Assembly: GCF_002233675.1 (NCBI RefSeq)
Contig: NZ_NMUQ01000001.1
Span: forward strand, 1,871,590-1,935,589
Reading direction: 5' to 3'
DNA: 64,000 nt
Origin: Paenibacillus herberti
GTDB lineage: Bacteria > Bacillota > Bacilli > Paenibacillales > Paenibacillaceae
In this document: positions 45,908 through 56,906 of the stretch, one piece after another
Layout: every line of letters starts with the position of its first letter
Numbering within the stretch: position 1 is the stretch's first letter
Translations under genes and position numbers: made by a program
The notes under the pieces: generated by a model
Database searches by the model: none
What the model saw: the letters and a program-made list of their open reading frames with translations, nothing else
What the model was told of the DNA's origin: nothing

Positions 45908-46102
45908 CATGTAAACCCTCCTAACCGGCTGTACACCTGCACTGGTGACTGCCATGCTCTTATGTATCATACAACGTAAAGAATTGCGACTGCAACTTGC
46001 TGCTGCCCCTAATTTACCGGATTGTTAGGCTGGAAGTCAGGTCAGACTAAACAAGGCGTTACGAATCAATGATCTTTGATCATCCCAAAGGAGGAATGAC
46101 TT

Positions 46103-47161
46103 CTGAGCACAACATTAGAGCGGCCCCGCACAGGCCGACCGGATGTGTTCGTTCCGGAGCTCGTCTATTTTGAGCCTGATGCGATGAATTATCCTAAGGG
46201 CAAACGCATCCATGAATGGGCCGTCAAGCAAGGCTTGCCGATCCGCATGACTACCTCCCATAACCGCATCACAAACTTGCCCGGCGAATCCGAGCTAGAG
46301 CAATACAAAATCGCCAAGCGCACACTCGTCGTCGGCATTCGCAAAACACTGAAGTTTGATCAGTCCAAACCTTCAGCGGAGTATGCCATTCCTATTGCAA
46401 CTGGCTGCATGGCTCATTGCCATTATTGTTACCTGCAAACGACACTCGGAGCAAAGCCTTATATCCGTATCTATGTCAACACAGACGAGATCATGGAGGC
46501 GGCCAATGGCTACATCCAGGAAAGAGTGCCGCAAATCACCCGCTTTGAAGCGGCTTGTACCTCTGATCCAGTTGGACTTGAGCCGATCAGCGGCTCGCTA
46601 GCGGAGCTGATAGAATTCATGGCAGAACAGGAATTCGGACGGCTGCGCTTTGTGACCAAATTCCACCATGTCGATTCTCTGCTTGGGCTAAAGCATAACG
46701 GGCATACTCGCATCCGCTTCAGCGTTAATTCACGGTACGTCATCAAAAACTTCGAACCTGCCACCTCTCGCTTCGAGCAGCGCATTGAAGCCGCTGGCAA
46801 GGTTGCTCATGCGGGTTATCCCATCGGCTTCATTATCGCGCCGATCATTTGGCATGATGGCTGGGAGGAAGGTTATGCCGAGCTGCTGGAAAACTTGGCG
46901 AAAACTCTGCCTCCCGGCATTAATGACTTAACCTTTGAACTGATTCAGCATCGCTTCACGAAAACAGCTAAAAACACCATTGAAAAACGATATCCAAAAA
47001 CAAAGCTTGAAATGGATATCGAAAAACGCAAGTACAAATGGGGCCGCTGGGGACAGGGCAAATATGTTTACCCCGATGAACAAGCAAATGCGCTCCGCTT
47101 GTTTATCTCGGAGCGCATCTTTGACCATTTTCCACAGGCAACGATCGACTACTTCACTTAA
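46103..47161 (+). CDS. splB: spore photoproduct lyase, probable CTG start
   Basis: A 352-residue radical SAM enzyme. The iron-sulphur triad is in ATGCMAHCHYCYLQT; the conserved catalytic cysteine is in EAACTSD. It reverses the spore photoproduct (a thymine dimer) during germination. In this frame a stop at 46097-46099 precedes only two possible starts: CTG at 46103, eight bases after AAAGGAGG, or GTG at 46145 with no binding site and a shortened N terminus. CTG is therefore most likely. It diverges from mntR. Confidence 0.95.
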   Translation: MSTTLERPRTGRPDVFVPELVYFEPDAMNYPKGKRIHEWAVKQGLPIRMTTSHNRITNLPGESELEQYKIAKRTLVVGIRKTLKFDQSKPSAEYAIPIATGCMAHCHYCYLQTTLGAKPYIRIYVNTDEIMEAANGYIQERVPQITRFEAACTSDPVGLEPISGSLAELIEFMAEQEFGRLRFVTKFHHVDSLLGLKHNGHTRIRFSVNSRYVIKNFEPATSRFEQRIEAAGKVAHAGYPIGFIIAPIIWHDGWEEGYAELLENLAKTLPPGINDLTFELIQHRFTKTAKNTIEKRYPKTKLEMDIEKRKYKWGRWGQGKYVYPDEQANALRLFISERIFDHFPQATIDYFT

Positions 47162-47168
47162 TCCTCGA

Positions 47169-47879
47169 TTAGAATTTCAGCCAATCCGGCGTGATGCTGT
47201 TCAGATAGACCGTGATCATGAACATGCGGTCAGTGAACAGCAGAACGCCCATTACTAACATGAGTCCGCCTCCGACTTTCATCATTATGGACGAATATTT
47301 CTGAATCCAACGAGCCGATCCAATGAAAAACGCCATAATGAAAAATGGAATTGCGAAGCCAAGCGCATAAGCAGTAGTAAGTCCGAACCATGTTCCCGGA
47401 TCAGATGCGGCAAGCGCCAGAATACCGGCCAGAATCGGCCCAATGCACGGCGACCAGCCGGCCGAGAAGCCTATTCCGAATATGAAGGAACCTATATACC
47501 CCGACTTAAACTTCACCGGCAACTTGAAGTCTCTCATCAGCGCCCGGGGCTGAAATATCCCGAGCAGGAACAGCCCCATCAGCATGATCAGAATGGCCGA
47601 CAGCATACGGATCAAATCCTGATAATCAGAGAACACCTCGGCTAGTTTATTCGTGCTGTAACCGAGCGTGTAATAAACGACCGAGAAGCCAAGGATGAAA
47701 AACAACGTATGGCTCATCGTCCGCTTGCGGATCTCGGCACTCGGTTTGTTGCTCTTGAGATCAGCAACAGATATGCCGGTTACATAAGAAAGATAAGAAG
47801 GATAAAGTGGCAGGCAGCACGGCGATATAAACGATGCAAATCCGCCGACGAAGGCCAAGCCGAGATTCAGCGTAGACAT
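47169..47879 (-). CDS. ccdA: CcdA-type thiol-disulphide transmembrane protein
   Basis: A 236-residue protein with six hydrophobic helices. The two redox cysteine regions are in FISPCCLPLYPSYLSYVTG and GFSAGWSPCIGPILAG. It carries reducing equivalents across the membrane for cytochrome c maturation or spore-coat disulphides. The ribosome binding site GGGGGAA is followed directly by CCCCCC, forming a small hairpin that could hide it. It converges with splB with seven bases between. Confidence 0.9.
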   Translation of the reverse strand: MSTLNLGLAFVGGFASFISPCCLPLYPSYLSYVTGISVADLKSNKPSAEIRKRTMSHTLFFILGFSVVYYTLGYSTNKLAEVFSDYQDLIRMLSAILIMLMGLFLLGIFQPRALMRDFKLPVKFKSGYIGSFIFGIGFSAGWSPCIGPILAGILALAASDPGTWFGLTTAYALGFAIPFFIMAFFIGSARWIQKYSSIMMKVGGGLMLVMGVLLFTDRMFMITVYLNSITPDWLKF

Positions 47880-47922
47880 AAGCGGGGGGTTCCCCCTTTC
47901 ACGTATCTTGAGAGATGCGTTC

Positions 47923-50298
<2,376 letters not shown>

Positions 50299-50304
50299 AT
50301 GGTA

Positions 50305-50334
50305 ATAATACCGAATGCCGACACGACATGTCAA
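50305..50334 (-). promoter_or_regulatory. sigma-A-type promoter of the metG T-box leader
   Basis: TTGACA (50334-50329), 18-base spacer, TATTAT (50310-50305). Confidence 0.85.
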
Positions 50335-50340
50335 GGAAGG

Positions 50341-50562
50341 TCATGGCACCGGATCTATTCCCCCGGGATGAAACGGATGGCAGCGCAGAATACGTCTCGC
50401 CGAGAGCCAGGAGCCCTTGGCTACGCCATGTTTCTCGATCGCTTCCAGCGCATAGGCGGAGCAGGTGGGATAAAAGCGGCAGGTCGGCGGTTTCAGCGGG
50501 GAAATGACCTTGCGGTATACATGTATCGGGATTTTGACCACAAACCTCACACTCACTTCCAT
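50341..50562 (-). CDS. yidD: YidD membrane-insertion efficiency factor
   Basis: A 73-residue protein with the family motifs [18 protein letters not shown] and [16 protein letters not shown]. It is associated with YidC/SpoIIIJ-dependent membrane insertion. The ATG at 50562 follows AAGGAGG. Confidence 0.93.
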   Translation of the reverse strand: MEVSVRFVVKIPIHVYRKVISPLKPPTCRFYPTCSAYALEAIEKHGVAKGSWLSARRILRCHPFHPGGIDPVP

Positions 50563-50791
50563 ACTCCTCCTTTCCTCTTGTCCACGCTGTAAGTAACTCC
50601 TTCTATTTTGAACCAATCCGAATCTGGAATCAACTGCCGATGAGCGCAAGATAGCATAAAGATTGCCCTACTTTGCCTCTGTCACTTCTGCGTTAGCTGT
50701 GCTACCTTTAAGCCAAGCGAACGAGGAAGCGCTCTCACGCATTTCCCCCGCTCTGATGCAGTTCATATTCGGAAGGAGCTTGACTACACTT

Positions 50792-51787
50792 ATGAAAATT
50801 CGTATTGCAAAACTTAGCTACTGGCATGTTCATGCTTGGGAGTATACCGATTTTGCCCTCCAACATCCCGACACGGAAATTGCCGCCGTCTGGGACGAGC
50901 TGCCGGAACGCGGTCGGAAAGCTGCCGAGAAGCTTGGCGTACCCTTCGTCGCAGACCTGGACGAGCTGCTCGTCCGCGACGATATTGATGCCGTTATTGT
51001 AGATGCTCCGACGACGATGCACCGTGATGTGATGGTCAAAGCCGCCCGCGCTGGCAAACATATTTTCACAGAAAAGGTCGTTGCGCCGACAACAGCCGAA
51101 CTGAATGACATTTTAGCCGCTGTCCAGGAATCCGGCGTTAAGCTGATCGTTTCGCTGCCTCGTCTGTACGATGCCTACACGGTTGCGATTCGCGAAGTGC
51201 TGCAGCAGGAATCACTGGGCCAGCTGACTCAGGTTAGGGTACGCCTTGCGCATGACGGCTCCATTTCCAATTGGCTTCCTCAGCATTTTTATAACCTTGA
51301 GCAGACGGCTGGCGGTGCACTGATCGACCTTGGCTGCCACCCTATGTATTTGAGCAGCCTGTTCCTCGGCGGATTGCCAGAGAGCCTAACAGCGACCTAC
51401 GGTTATGTAACAAACCGCGACGTTGAGGACAATGCCATTGCCGTCCTCTCGTATCCGAACGGCGCCGTTGCTGTAGTAGAGGCTGGCTTCGCGGCCAAGC
51501 ACTCCCCGTTCCAAATCGAGATTAGCGGCACTGCTGGCTCCTTGCTCTACGGCATGCCGGAAGATCGGCTGCTCATTCGCACTGACAAGACTGAAGGATG
51601 GAGCGAGCTGCCGCTTGCGGAGCGCTCACCGAATGCATTCAACCAGTGGGTCGGTCATATTCAAAATGGAACCAATGCCGATGAAAATATTGAGCTGGCA
51701 AGCAACCTCACCCGGCTCATGGAGGCGGCCAATCTGTCCGCCGCTCAAGGCCGCCGTATTCTTCTATCTGAGCTATCCGAAAACTAA
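50792..51787 (+). CDS. Gfo/Idh/MocA-family oxidoreductase
   Basis: A 331-residue protein with an N-terminal dinucleotide-binding domain and C-terminal alpha/beta domain (TAGGALIDLGCHPMYLSSLFLGGLP, with the likely catalytic His). It lacks the usual first glycine loop: the sequence there is KLSYWHVHAWEY. EKVVAPT matches the EKP motif position. Substrate is probably a sugar or inositol; not determinable. ATG after GGAAGGAG with rather long spacing. First of a two-gene unit. Confidence 0.88.
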   Translation: MKIRIAKLSYWHVHAWEYTDFALQHPDTEIAAVWDELPERGRKAAEKLGVPFVADLDELLVRDDIDAVIVDAPTTMHRDVMVKAARAGKHIFTEKVVAPTTAELNDILAAVQESGVKLIVSLPRLYDAYTVAIREVLQQESLGQLTQVRVRLAHDGSISNWLPQHFYNLEQTAGGALIDLGCHPMYLSSLFLGGLPESLTATYGYVTNRDVEDNAIAVLSYPNGAVAVVEAGFAAKHSPFQIEISGTAGSLLYGMPEDRLLIRTDKTEGWSELPLAERSPNAFNQWVGHIQNGTNADENIELASNLTRLMEAANLSAAQGRRILLSELSEN

Positions 51788-51811
51788 ACGAGGAACTCAA
51801 GGAGTGACAAT

Positions 51812-52927
51812 ATGAGCATCCAGAACATTCGAGTCGGTATCATCGGCAGCGGCGGAATTGCGGGCATGCATGCTGCAGCCTACAAAACGATTCTTGGCGT
51901 GGAAATTGTAGCTATAGCCGATGCCATTCCAGGAAAAGCAGCTGAATTCATCGAAAGACATGGCCTTCAAGGGGCTCAAGCGTTCGACGATTACCGCGAG
52001 CTGCTGAAGCTCGACCTGGACGGAATCAGCGTCTGCACTCCTAACTCGGCGCATCGCCAGCCAACGGTGGACTCACTTGAGGCCGGCAAACATGTACTGC
52101 TTGAGAAACCAATGTCCGTAACGCTGGATGAAGGTCTCGATATGGTGCGCGCTTCCCGCCGCAGCGGACGCATCCTTACCATCGGCTTCCAGCCACGCTA
52201 CGACCCTAACATGAAGCTGATCCAAGACATCGTGCGCTCCGGTAAGCTCGGCAAAGTGTATTATGTGGAAACTGGAGGCGGACGTCGCCGCGGCATGCCA
52301 GGAGGCACATTTATTCGCAAAGAGCTGGCTGGCGCCGGTGCAATGGCCGATATTGGCTGTTACTCGCTCGACATGGCGCTGAACGCTCTTGATTATCCGA
52401 AGCCGCTCACGGTTTCTGCGAGCACATTCAACCATTTCGGCCGCAATCCAATTCATCATCCTGAAGCCGATAAGTTTGACGTTGAGGACTTTGGAGCGGC
52501 AATGATCCGTTTTGAGGGTGATCTGACGCTGCATTTCAAAATCAGCTGGGCGATGCATCTGGACTCGCTCGGTACGACCAATTTCCTCGGTACAGATGCT
52601 GGCCTGAAAATCACTCCGTTTGGCCAAGGCAACTGGTCCGGTGTATGGGACGGCAAAGTCGGCAGCATTCAGATGTTCCATGACTTCATGGGCGGCCAAA
52701 CGATGACGCAGGTCCCGCTTATCGAGCATCAGCTGGACCTGTTCCGCGAGAAGGTGCGTGACTTCGTGGACGCGATTCGCGAAGGACGCGGCGCGCCGAT
52801 TCCCGGCGAGCAAATTTTGATCCAACAAGCGATCATTGACGGCGTGCTCCGCTCCGCGGAGCAGCGTGCTGAAGTAAGCGTCGTTGTGCCTGACTACGCC
52901 GGCGGCTCTGCAGACGAGCCAAACTAG
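51812..52927 (+). CDS. Gfo/Idh/MocA-family oxidoreductase
   Basis: A 371-residue protein with a canonical nucleotide loop (VGIIGSGGIAGMHAAAY), EKPMSV motif and the catalytic region AGAGAMADIGCYSLDMAL. It is 24 bases after the first oxidoreductase gene and preceded by AAGGAG, so the two probably act on one sugar-derived pathway. Neither has a transporter nearby. Confidence 0.93.
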   Translation: MSIQNIRVGIIGSGGIAGMHAAAYKTILGVEIVAIADAIPGKAAEFIERHGLQGAQAFDDYRELLKLDLDGISVCTPNSAHRQPTVDSLEAGKHVLLEKPMSVTLDEGLDMVRASRRSGRILTIGFQPRYDPNMKLIQDIVRSGKLGKVYYVETGGGRRRGMPGGTFIRKELAGAGAMADIGCYSLDMALNALDYPKPLTVSASTFNHFGRNPIHHPEADKFDVEDFGAAMIRFEGDLTLHFKISWAMHLDSLGTTNFLGTDAGLKITPFGQGNWSGVWDGKVGSIQMFHDFMGGQTMTQVPLIEHQLDLFREKVRDFVDAIREGRGAPIPGEQILIQQAIIDGVLRSAEQRAEVSVVVPDYAGGSADEPN

Positions 52928-52939
52928 GCTTAAAACCAA

Positions 52940-52976
52940 AACAGCCCCCCGATATCAATCATATCGGGGGGCTGTT
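52940..52976. terminator. bidirectional terminator
   Basis: AACAGCCCCCCGATAT and its complement with a five-base loop, between converging genes; TTCGTT follows on plus and TTTTGGTTTT on minus. Confidence 0.88.
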
Positions 52977-52982
52977 CGTTGA

Positions 52983-54935
52983 TTAGTTCTTCTCAGCGGG
53001 AAGCGGCTGGAAGATCATCGTAACCGGCAGATTGCTGCCAGATGCGATAAGGTAGGTCAGATTAAGCGTTTCGCGCGAGTTACCGGAGCGATAGATCACC
53101 ATCGCTTCATTTTGCGAGCGCAGCCAGCCGCTTGTCGGCACCGGAATGAGGCTTCCGTTTACGATAAATGCGCCGGTATACAGGCCGCCGCGCGGGTTAA
53201 GCGCAACGAGTGTGCGCGGGGAGAGCTGGATGTTCATTTTGTACAGGACGCCGAAGTTGCCTTTGTTCAGCTGCAGCGAGCCGTCTGTGTTGTCGTATCC
53301 GTCCAGATAAGGGTCAAGCTTGTTGTCGCCAAGCACGATGCGTTCCGGCTTGCTGCCGAGCACGCCCGGCACGTCGATCGCTCGTGTCGCGTTGTTGAAC
53401 GAGCCGCGGGTGTGCTTGCCGTCTGCCGGCATCAGCTCCATCCGGTTCACTTCCTTCAGCGGGTCCTTGCCGTCAGCGACGACAACAACGCGGAAGCGAA
53501 GCGTCTCATCGGAAGTGACATCCGCATAAGCGGAGTAGACCATTCCCGTCTTGATCGCAGACGAAGAAATTTCCGACAGCACCACTTTGGATTGTCCCGG
53601 CTTGATGCTTGTGGATTTGATTTGCGGGTTGGTGAGCAAGGAATCCATGTAGCGTACCGTGGACATTTTGCCTGTTGTGTCCTCATATTGAGCCGGACCA
53701 CCAGCTCCAAAATGTTTCACTCCAAAGTTTGCCGTACGCCAGCCCTCATTGGTAGCAACGAGGTACATGCGAAGCGGGATATTAGAAGTGTTTTTGTTAT
53801 GGAACAGCAGCCGGATTTCGCCTTGGAACTGATCATCATAAGCGATTCCTTCCGATGTCCATAACTCCGGACTGTTGCTTCGAACCAACTTGGATGGCTC
53901 AGAGTGGAATTCATAGGACAGAGTCGGGATGCTCAGCACCGACTTGCCATCCACTGGGAACATCTCGCCGATGGCAGTGAACAACTTGCCGTATTCTTCA
54001 CGAGTGTACAGGACCTCATCCGAGATTCGGATCGTCTTTGTAATGCTGGAGGCATAGCCTTCTTCATCGGTTACTTCCAGAGTAATCGACTTCTCCCCTG
54101 CCTCGAAAAATACATCTTGTTTGCCGATCCAATATTCCTTCAGATTGGTCGTTGCATCATCCGAGCTCAAGCTTGTAAAGGTGATGCGCTCCCCCTGACG
54201 GTAAACCTCTTTGTCGGTGCGGAAATCCGCGACAGGAGGCTGGTTCGGTGCGAGTACCTCGATCGTGACTGTGAACGGATCACTCCATGCGCCCGAGGCG
54301 TCCTGCACAGAACGAGTAACCGTATACGTTCCAGGATCAAGGAACACCTCCTGGCGACCTTGCCACTCCTCGTTAACCATCGGCTCACCGGATGGAGAGC
54401 TGTATTTATCCACGTAGGTTACAGGATCTCCCGTGTAGATTTTGGTAGGCTGTACGCTGAAAGCGGCGCTAGGCTTGGTGTCCCAGGCCAGATTGACCTT
54501 AACGCCTGAAGCAGACACGCGGCTGTTCGTCGCCTGAGCCCAGGTGCGGATAGGAACCATCATGGAACCATTCAGCGAAAAGGAAGCCGCCTGGCCCGTA
54601 ATTTTACTGCCATTTACAAGTACAACCTTTGTATTCATGCGGAAACGGATCTCGCCGGAAGCGCTGCGCGCGACGGATTCCTTGGTCTTAGCGTCGTAGG
54701 AAACAGCATAGCCGTAACGGGCAGCCATCGAGCTGAATGACGCGTAGGACACGCCATTACGAATTGTGAGCGGTTGTGCGCCGATAAAGGCGGTGCCATT
54801 GAGCACCATCGACTTGCTGTTCTTAGTGAGGACGAGTAAATTGGACGCACCGAGCGCCGTAGCGGGACTCGCAGCTATGCTCCCCAGTAGAGATAAAAAG
54901 ACGGAAAAAGCCAACAACAACTTGAATAATTTCAT
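52983..54935 (-). CDS. secreted stalk-domain/PKD-like protein
   Basis: A 650-residue exported protein. Signal peptide (about 1-29, ending ATALGA), a copper-amine-oxidase N-terminal type stalk domain (about 32-150, VLNGTAFIGAQPLTIRNGVSY...MVPIRTWAQ), two PKD-like domains (about 155-230 and 235-305), and a C-terminal beta-rich domain of about 340 residues that I cannot assign. The Paenibacillaceae have many such stalk-domain proteins on the cell surface. Function unknown; no enzyme motif seen. Confidence 0.85.
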   Translation of the reverse strand: MKLFKLLLAFSVFLSLLGSIAASPATALGASNLLVLTKNSKSMVLNGTAFIGAQPLTIRNGVSYASFSSMAARYGYAVSYDAKTKESVARSASGEIRFRMNTKVVLVNGSKITGQAASFSLNGSMMVPIRTWAQATNSRVSASGVKVNLAWDTKPSAAFSVQPTKIYTGDPVTYVDKYSSPSGEPMVNEEWQGRQEVFLDPGTYTVTRSVQDASGAWSDPFTVTIEVLAPNQPPVADFRTDKEVYRQGERITFTSLSSDDATTNLKEYWIGKQDVFFEAGEKSITLEVTDEEGYASSITKTIRISDEVLYTREEYGKLFTAIGEMFPVDGKSVLSIPTLSYEFHSEPSKLVRSNSPELWTSEGIAYDDQFQGEIRLLFHNKNTSNIPLRMYLVATNEGWRTANFGVKHFGAGGPAQYEDTTGKMSTVRYMDSLLTNPQIKSTSIKPGQSKVVLSEISSSAIKTGMVYSAYADVTSDETLRFRVVVVADGKDPLKEVNRMELMPADGKHTRGSFNNATRAIDVPGVLGSKPERIVLGDNKLDPYLDGYDNTDGSLQLNKGNFGVLYKMNIQLSPRTLVALNPRGGLYTGAFIVNGSLIPVPTSGWLRSQNEAMVIYRSGNSRETLNLTYLIASGSNLPVTMIFQPLPAEKN

Positions 54936-55060
54936 GCTTCGACTCCTTTTTTGTCGGACTGCACCGGATGCCGTACTTTCCCTATGTCGTTAGCATAAAC
55001 GCTTCGAACACAGGAAAGTTGCGTTTAGTCAAGGAATCGTCATAAAACGTCCACATGAAA

Positions 55061-55282
55061 TCAGCCGTTCATCTTCACATCTGTGAGGAATGCGGTGGCC
55101 ATAACAACGAACAATATGACGGAGACAAGGGCCGCTACTTTTCTACGGCGCCGATGCCGCACAAGCTTCTCGGCTGAGTCCTTGCGAAACAGCGCGTCGG
55201 CGTAAGCCCGATGCAAAAACATATACCAAATCAGTGTCGCGACAAAGGCGATATTGCTGAAAAACCAAATGACTTTCCACAT
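55061..55282 (-). CDS. small two-helix membrane protein of unknown function
   Basis: A 73-residue protein: helix (VIWFFSNIAFVATLIWYMFL), a basic loop with KLVRHRRRRK, and a second helix (VAALVSVILFVVMATAFL). The ATG follows AGAGG. No family recognised. Confidence 0.6.
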   Translation of the reverse strand: MWKVIWFFSNIAFVATLIWYMFLHRAYADALFRKDSAEKLVRHRRRRKVAALVSVILFVVMATAFLTDVKMNG

Positions 55283-55412
55283 AAGGCAACCTCTTTTCCG
55301 TTCCAAAAATAATATACTGGCTTCCACTTTAAACACAAAAAACCGCGGCAGCGCCAGCGGTCCATCCGAAAAGATAGGCTCCGGATTCATAGAATTTGTC
55401 CCAATATAAGAG

Positions 55413-55613
55413 CTAAATATACCAAAGATCAAGTAACAAATAGAACACGACGGCGCTGACAACACTTCCTGCAAAGTAGAACCATCCGGCGCGGAAACGC
55501 TCCTGGAACATTCTCAGTACACCGAGGCTGAGCAAAGAAAAAATAAGCAGAATAAAGATGACTCCTAGAACGAATAAACCAGCGGGAACACTGCTTACAT
55601 CAACGGCTGACAC
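55413..55613 (-). CDS. small two-helix membrane protein of unknown function
   Basis: A 66-residue protein with two helices (GLFVLGVIFILLIFSLLSLGVL and FAGSVVSAVVFYLLLDLWYI) and a basic connecting loop RMFQERFRAG. GTG start after AGGGAG. No family recognised. Same strand as the 55061 gene, 130 bases apart. Confidence 0.6.
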   Translation of the reverse strand: MSAVDVSSVPAGLFVLGVIFILLIFSLLSLGVLRMFQERFRAGWFYFAGSVVSAVVFYLLLDLWYI

Positions 55614-55764
55614 CTTCGCCACTCCCTTATGTATGATTAGTCTTCTTGCATCATAAAGGAAGCGTTTGCCAAACGCAACCTGATTGGCCTGTCTTGAGTA
55701 AAGCTGCTCGCTCAAATTTGTCGAGTCTGCAAACTTAAAAAAGCGAGAGTTAACTTACCCTCGC

Positions 55765-56256
55765 TCAGTCCGTACCTTCTTCAACGGAAATCTCAATAAA
55801 ACGGCTCGCCTGTTTCTTTTTCATGCGAATTCTCAGAACGCCTCCCCGCAGGACAGCACGGGTAGACCTGGGCAGAATCGGGCTTGGAAGCTTAAGAACC
55901 TGTGGCTTGCGACCGGGCAGCCCTTCGAGCTTAAGTTTATCTTCTTTGGCCATAACGCGCAGCGTATCCCAATCCGGATCTCCGTTCATCGGCAGTTTGA
56001 GTACTAAATACTCTCGGCTTTCGCTCCATTTGGCTTCAACAGAAGAAATCGCTGCTTGGAACTCCCTATCCTTGCCTTCCTGCTCAGCGGTTTCCTGTAA
56101 GCCAGACAGTCCCGCCGAAGGATTGCCGCTCATTGCGCTTTCCATCATGCCTTTGACGAAGCTGGCAACCCATTCCGGATCCTTCATCATATCGAACCCT
56201 CGCGGAAGCTGCTGTTTGGACAGCCAATCCTGCATTCGATCGAATCTGCCTCCCAT
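55765..56256 (-). CDS. Hsp20/alpha-crystallin-fold protein, possibly spore-related
   Basis: A 163-residue protein: a helical N-terminal half and a C-terminal alpha-crystallin-like beta domain (SREYLVLKLPMNG...LKLEGLPGRKPQVLKLP...RGGVLRIRMKKK). The overall pattern fits small Hsp20-type coat proteins such as CotM/YocM. It lies divergent to gerP. The ATG at 56256 follows AAAGGAGG; the TTG two codons upstream is too close to it. Confidence 0.72.
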   Translation of the reverse strand: MGGRFDRMQDWLSKQQLPRGFDMMKDPEWVASFVKGMMESAMSGNPSAGLSGLQETAEQEGKDREFQAAISSVEAKWSESREYLVLKLPMNGDPDWDTLRVMAKEDKLKLEGLPGRKPQVLKLPSPILPRSTRAVLRGGVLRIRMKKKQASRFIEISVEEGTD

Positions 56257-56338
56257 GGGCAATCGCCTCCTTTATGCCCTACGCTATGCACCAGCATCTC
56301 CAAAGGTGACAGCTCACGTCCTTCCGGCTCGGCTTTTG

Positions 56339-56367
56339 ACACATTTGGGCGAATGCCGCATATAGTG
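56339..56367 (+). promoter_or_regulatory. candidate sigma-K promoter of the gerP operon
   Basis: ACAC (56339-56342), 16-base spacer, CATATAGTG (56359-56367), close to the sigma-K pattern AC/CATAnnnTA. Bacillus gerP is a sigma-K operon. Confidence 0.55.
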
Positions 56368-56433
56368 GGGATAAAGGCGGCAACCCCGAATGCTTAGAGG
56401 ATTGCCCACATCTACCGATTAGAGGTGAATTTC

Positions 56434-56673
56434 ATGCCAGCTGCGATAGGCTTCGTTAATATAGTCAGCGTCGGCTCCAGCGGAGTTGTGCAGTTCGGGG
56501 ATACTGTTCAAATATCTCCTGCGAGCACCTCCAAAACATACGCCGGCTCCGGCTCATTTCTGACCGGCGGCTTGACTAACGCCAACAACGGGCTCAGTGC
56601 TACCAACACGCTGGATCCGGATCTCCAGGACAACTCAAGTAACGAGATTGCCTCGGGAGCTAATGTCATATGA
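56434..56673 (+). CDS. gerPA: spore germination protein GerPA/GerPF type
   Basis: A 79-residue protein of the GerPA/GerPF family: MPAAIGFVNIVSVGSSGVVQFGD, then SPASTSKTYAGSGSF and NTGL-like asparagine-rich C-terminal part. GerP proteins in the coat are needed for nutrient germinants to reach their receptors. The ATG at 56434 follows GAGG. PA versus PF cannot be decided by sequence alone; I use gerPA because of first position. Confidence 0.88.
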   Translation: MPAAIGFVNIVSVGSSGVVQFGDTVQISPASTSKTYAGSGSFLTGGLTNANNGLSATNTLDPDLQDNSSNEIASGANVI

Positions 56674-56882
56674 ACCTGACCGTACACCAATCCATTACCA
56701 TTAACCAATTACGCGTCGACACCGTCACGAATAGCTCTGTGCTGCAGATTGGCAGTGCGGGATCGATTAGACCCGTCTCGCAACTGTATAATTCCGGAGG
56801 ATTCAATAAGCCGGCAGCACAGCTCACCAGCGAGGAAAGTGCGAACTCTCTCAACTTCGTCCCATTGCCCAAACCAAGCTGA
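56670..56882 (+). CDS. gerPB: spore germination protein GerPB
   Basis: A 70-residue protein: NLTVHQSITINQLRVDTVTNSSVLQIGSAGSI, followed by YNSGGFNKPA, all GerPB signatures. Its ATG overlaps the preceding stop (ATGA), so translation is coupled. Confidence 0.92.
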   Translation: MNLTVHQSITINQLRVDTVTNSSVLQIGSAGSIRPVSQLYNSGGFNKPAAQLTSEESANSLNFVPLPKPS

Positions 56883-56906
56883 TCCCTCAAGGAGGTGACT
56901 GACCGG

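Noticed and set aside
45908-46086. Sigma-G promoter for splB in the mntR-splB gap
   Set aside because: I looked for GnATA and CATnnTA at proper spacing and found no convincing pair.
52073-52939. 288-codon open frame antisense to the second oxidoreductase
   Set aside because: The plus-strand enzyme is clear; the antisense frame has no binding site or family motif.
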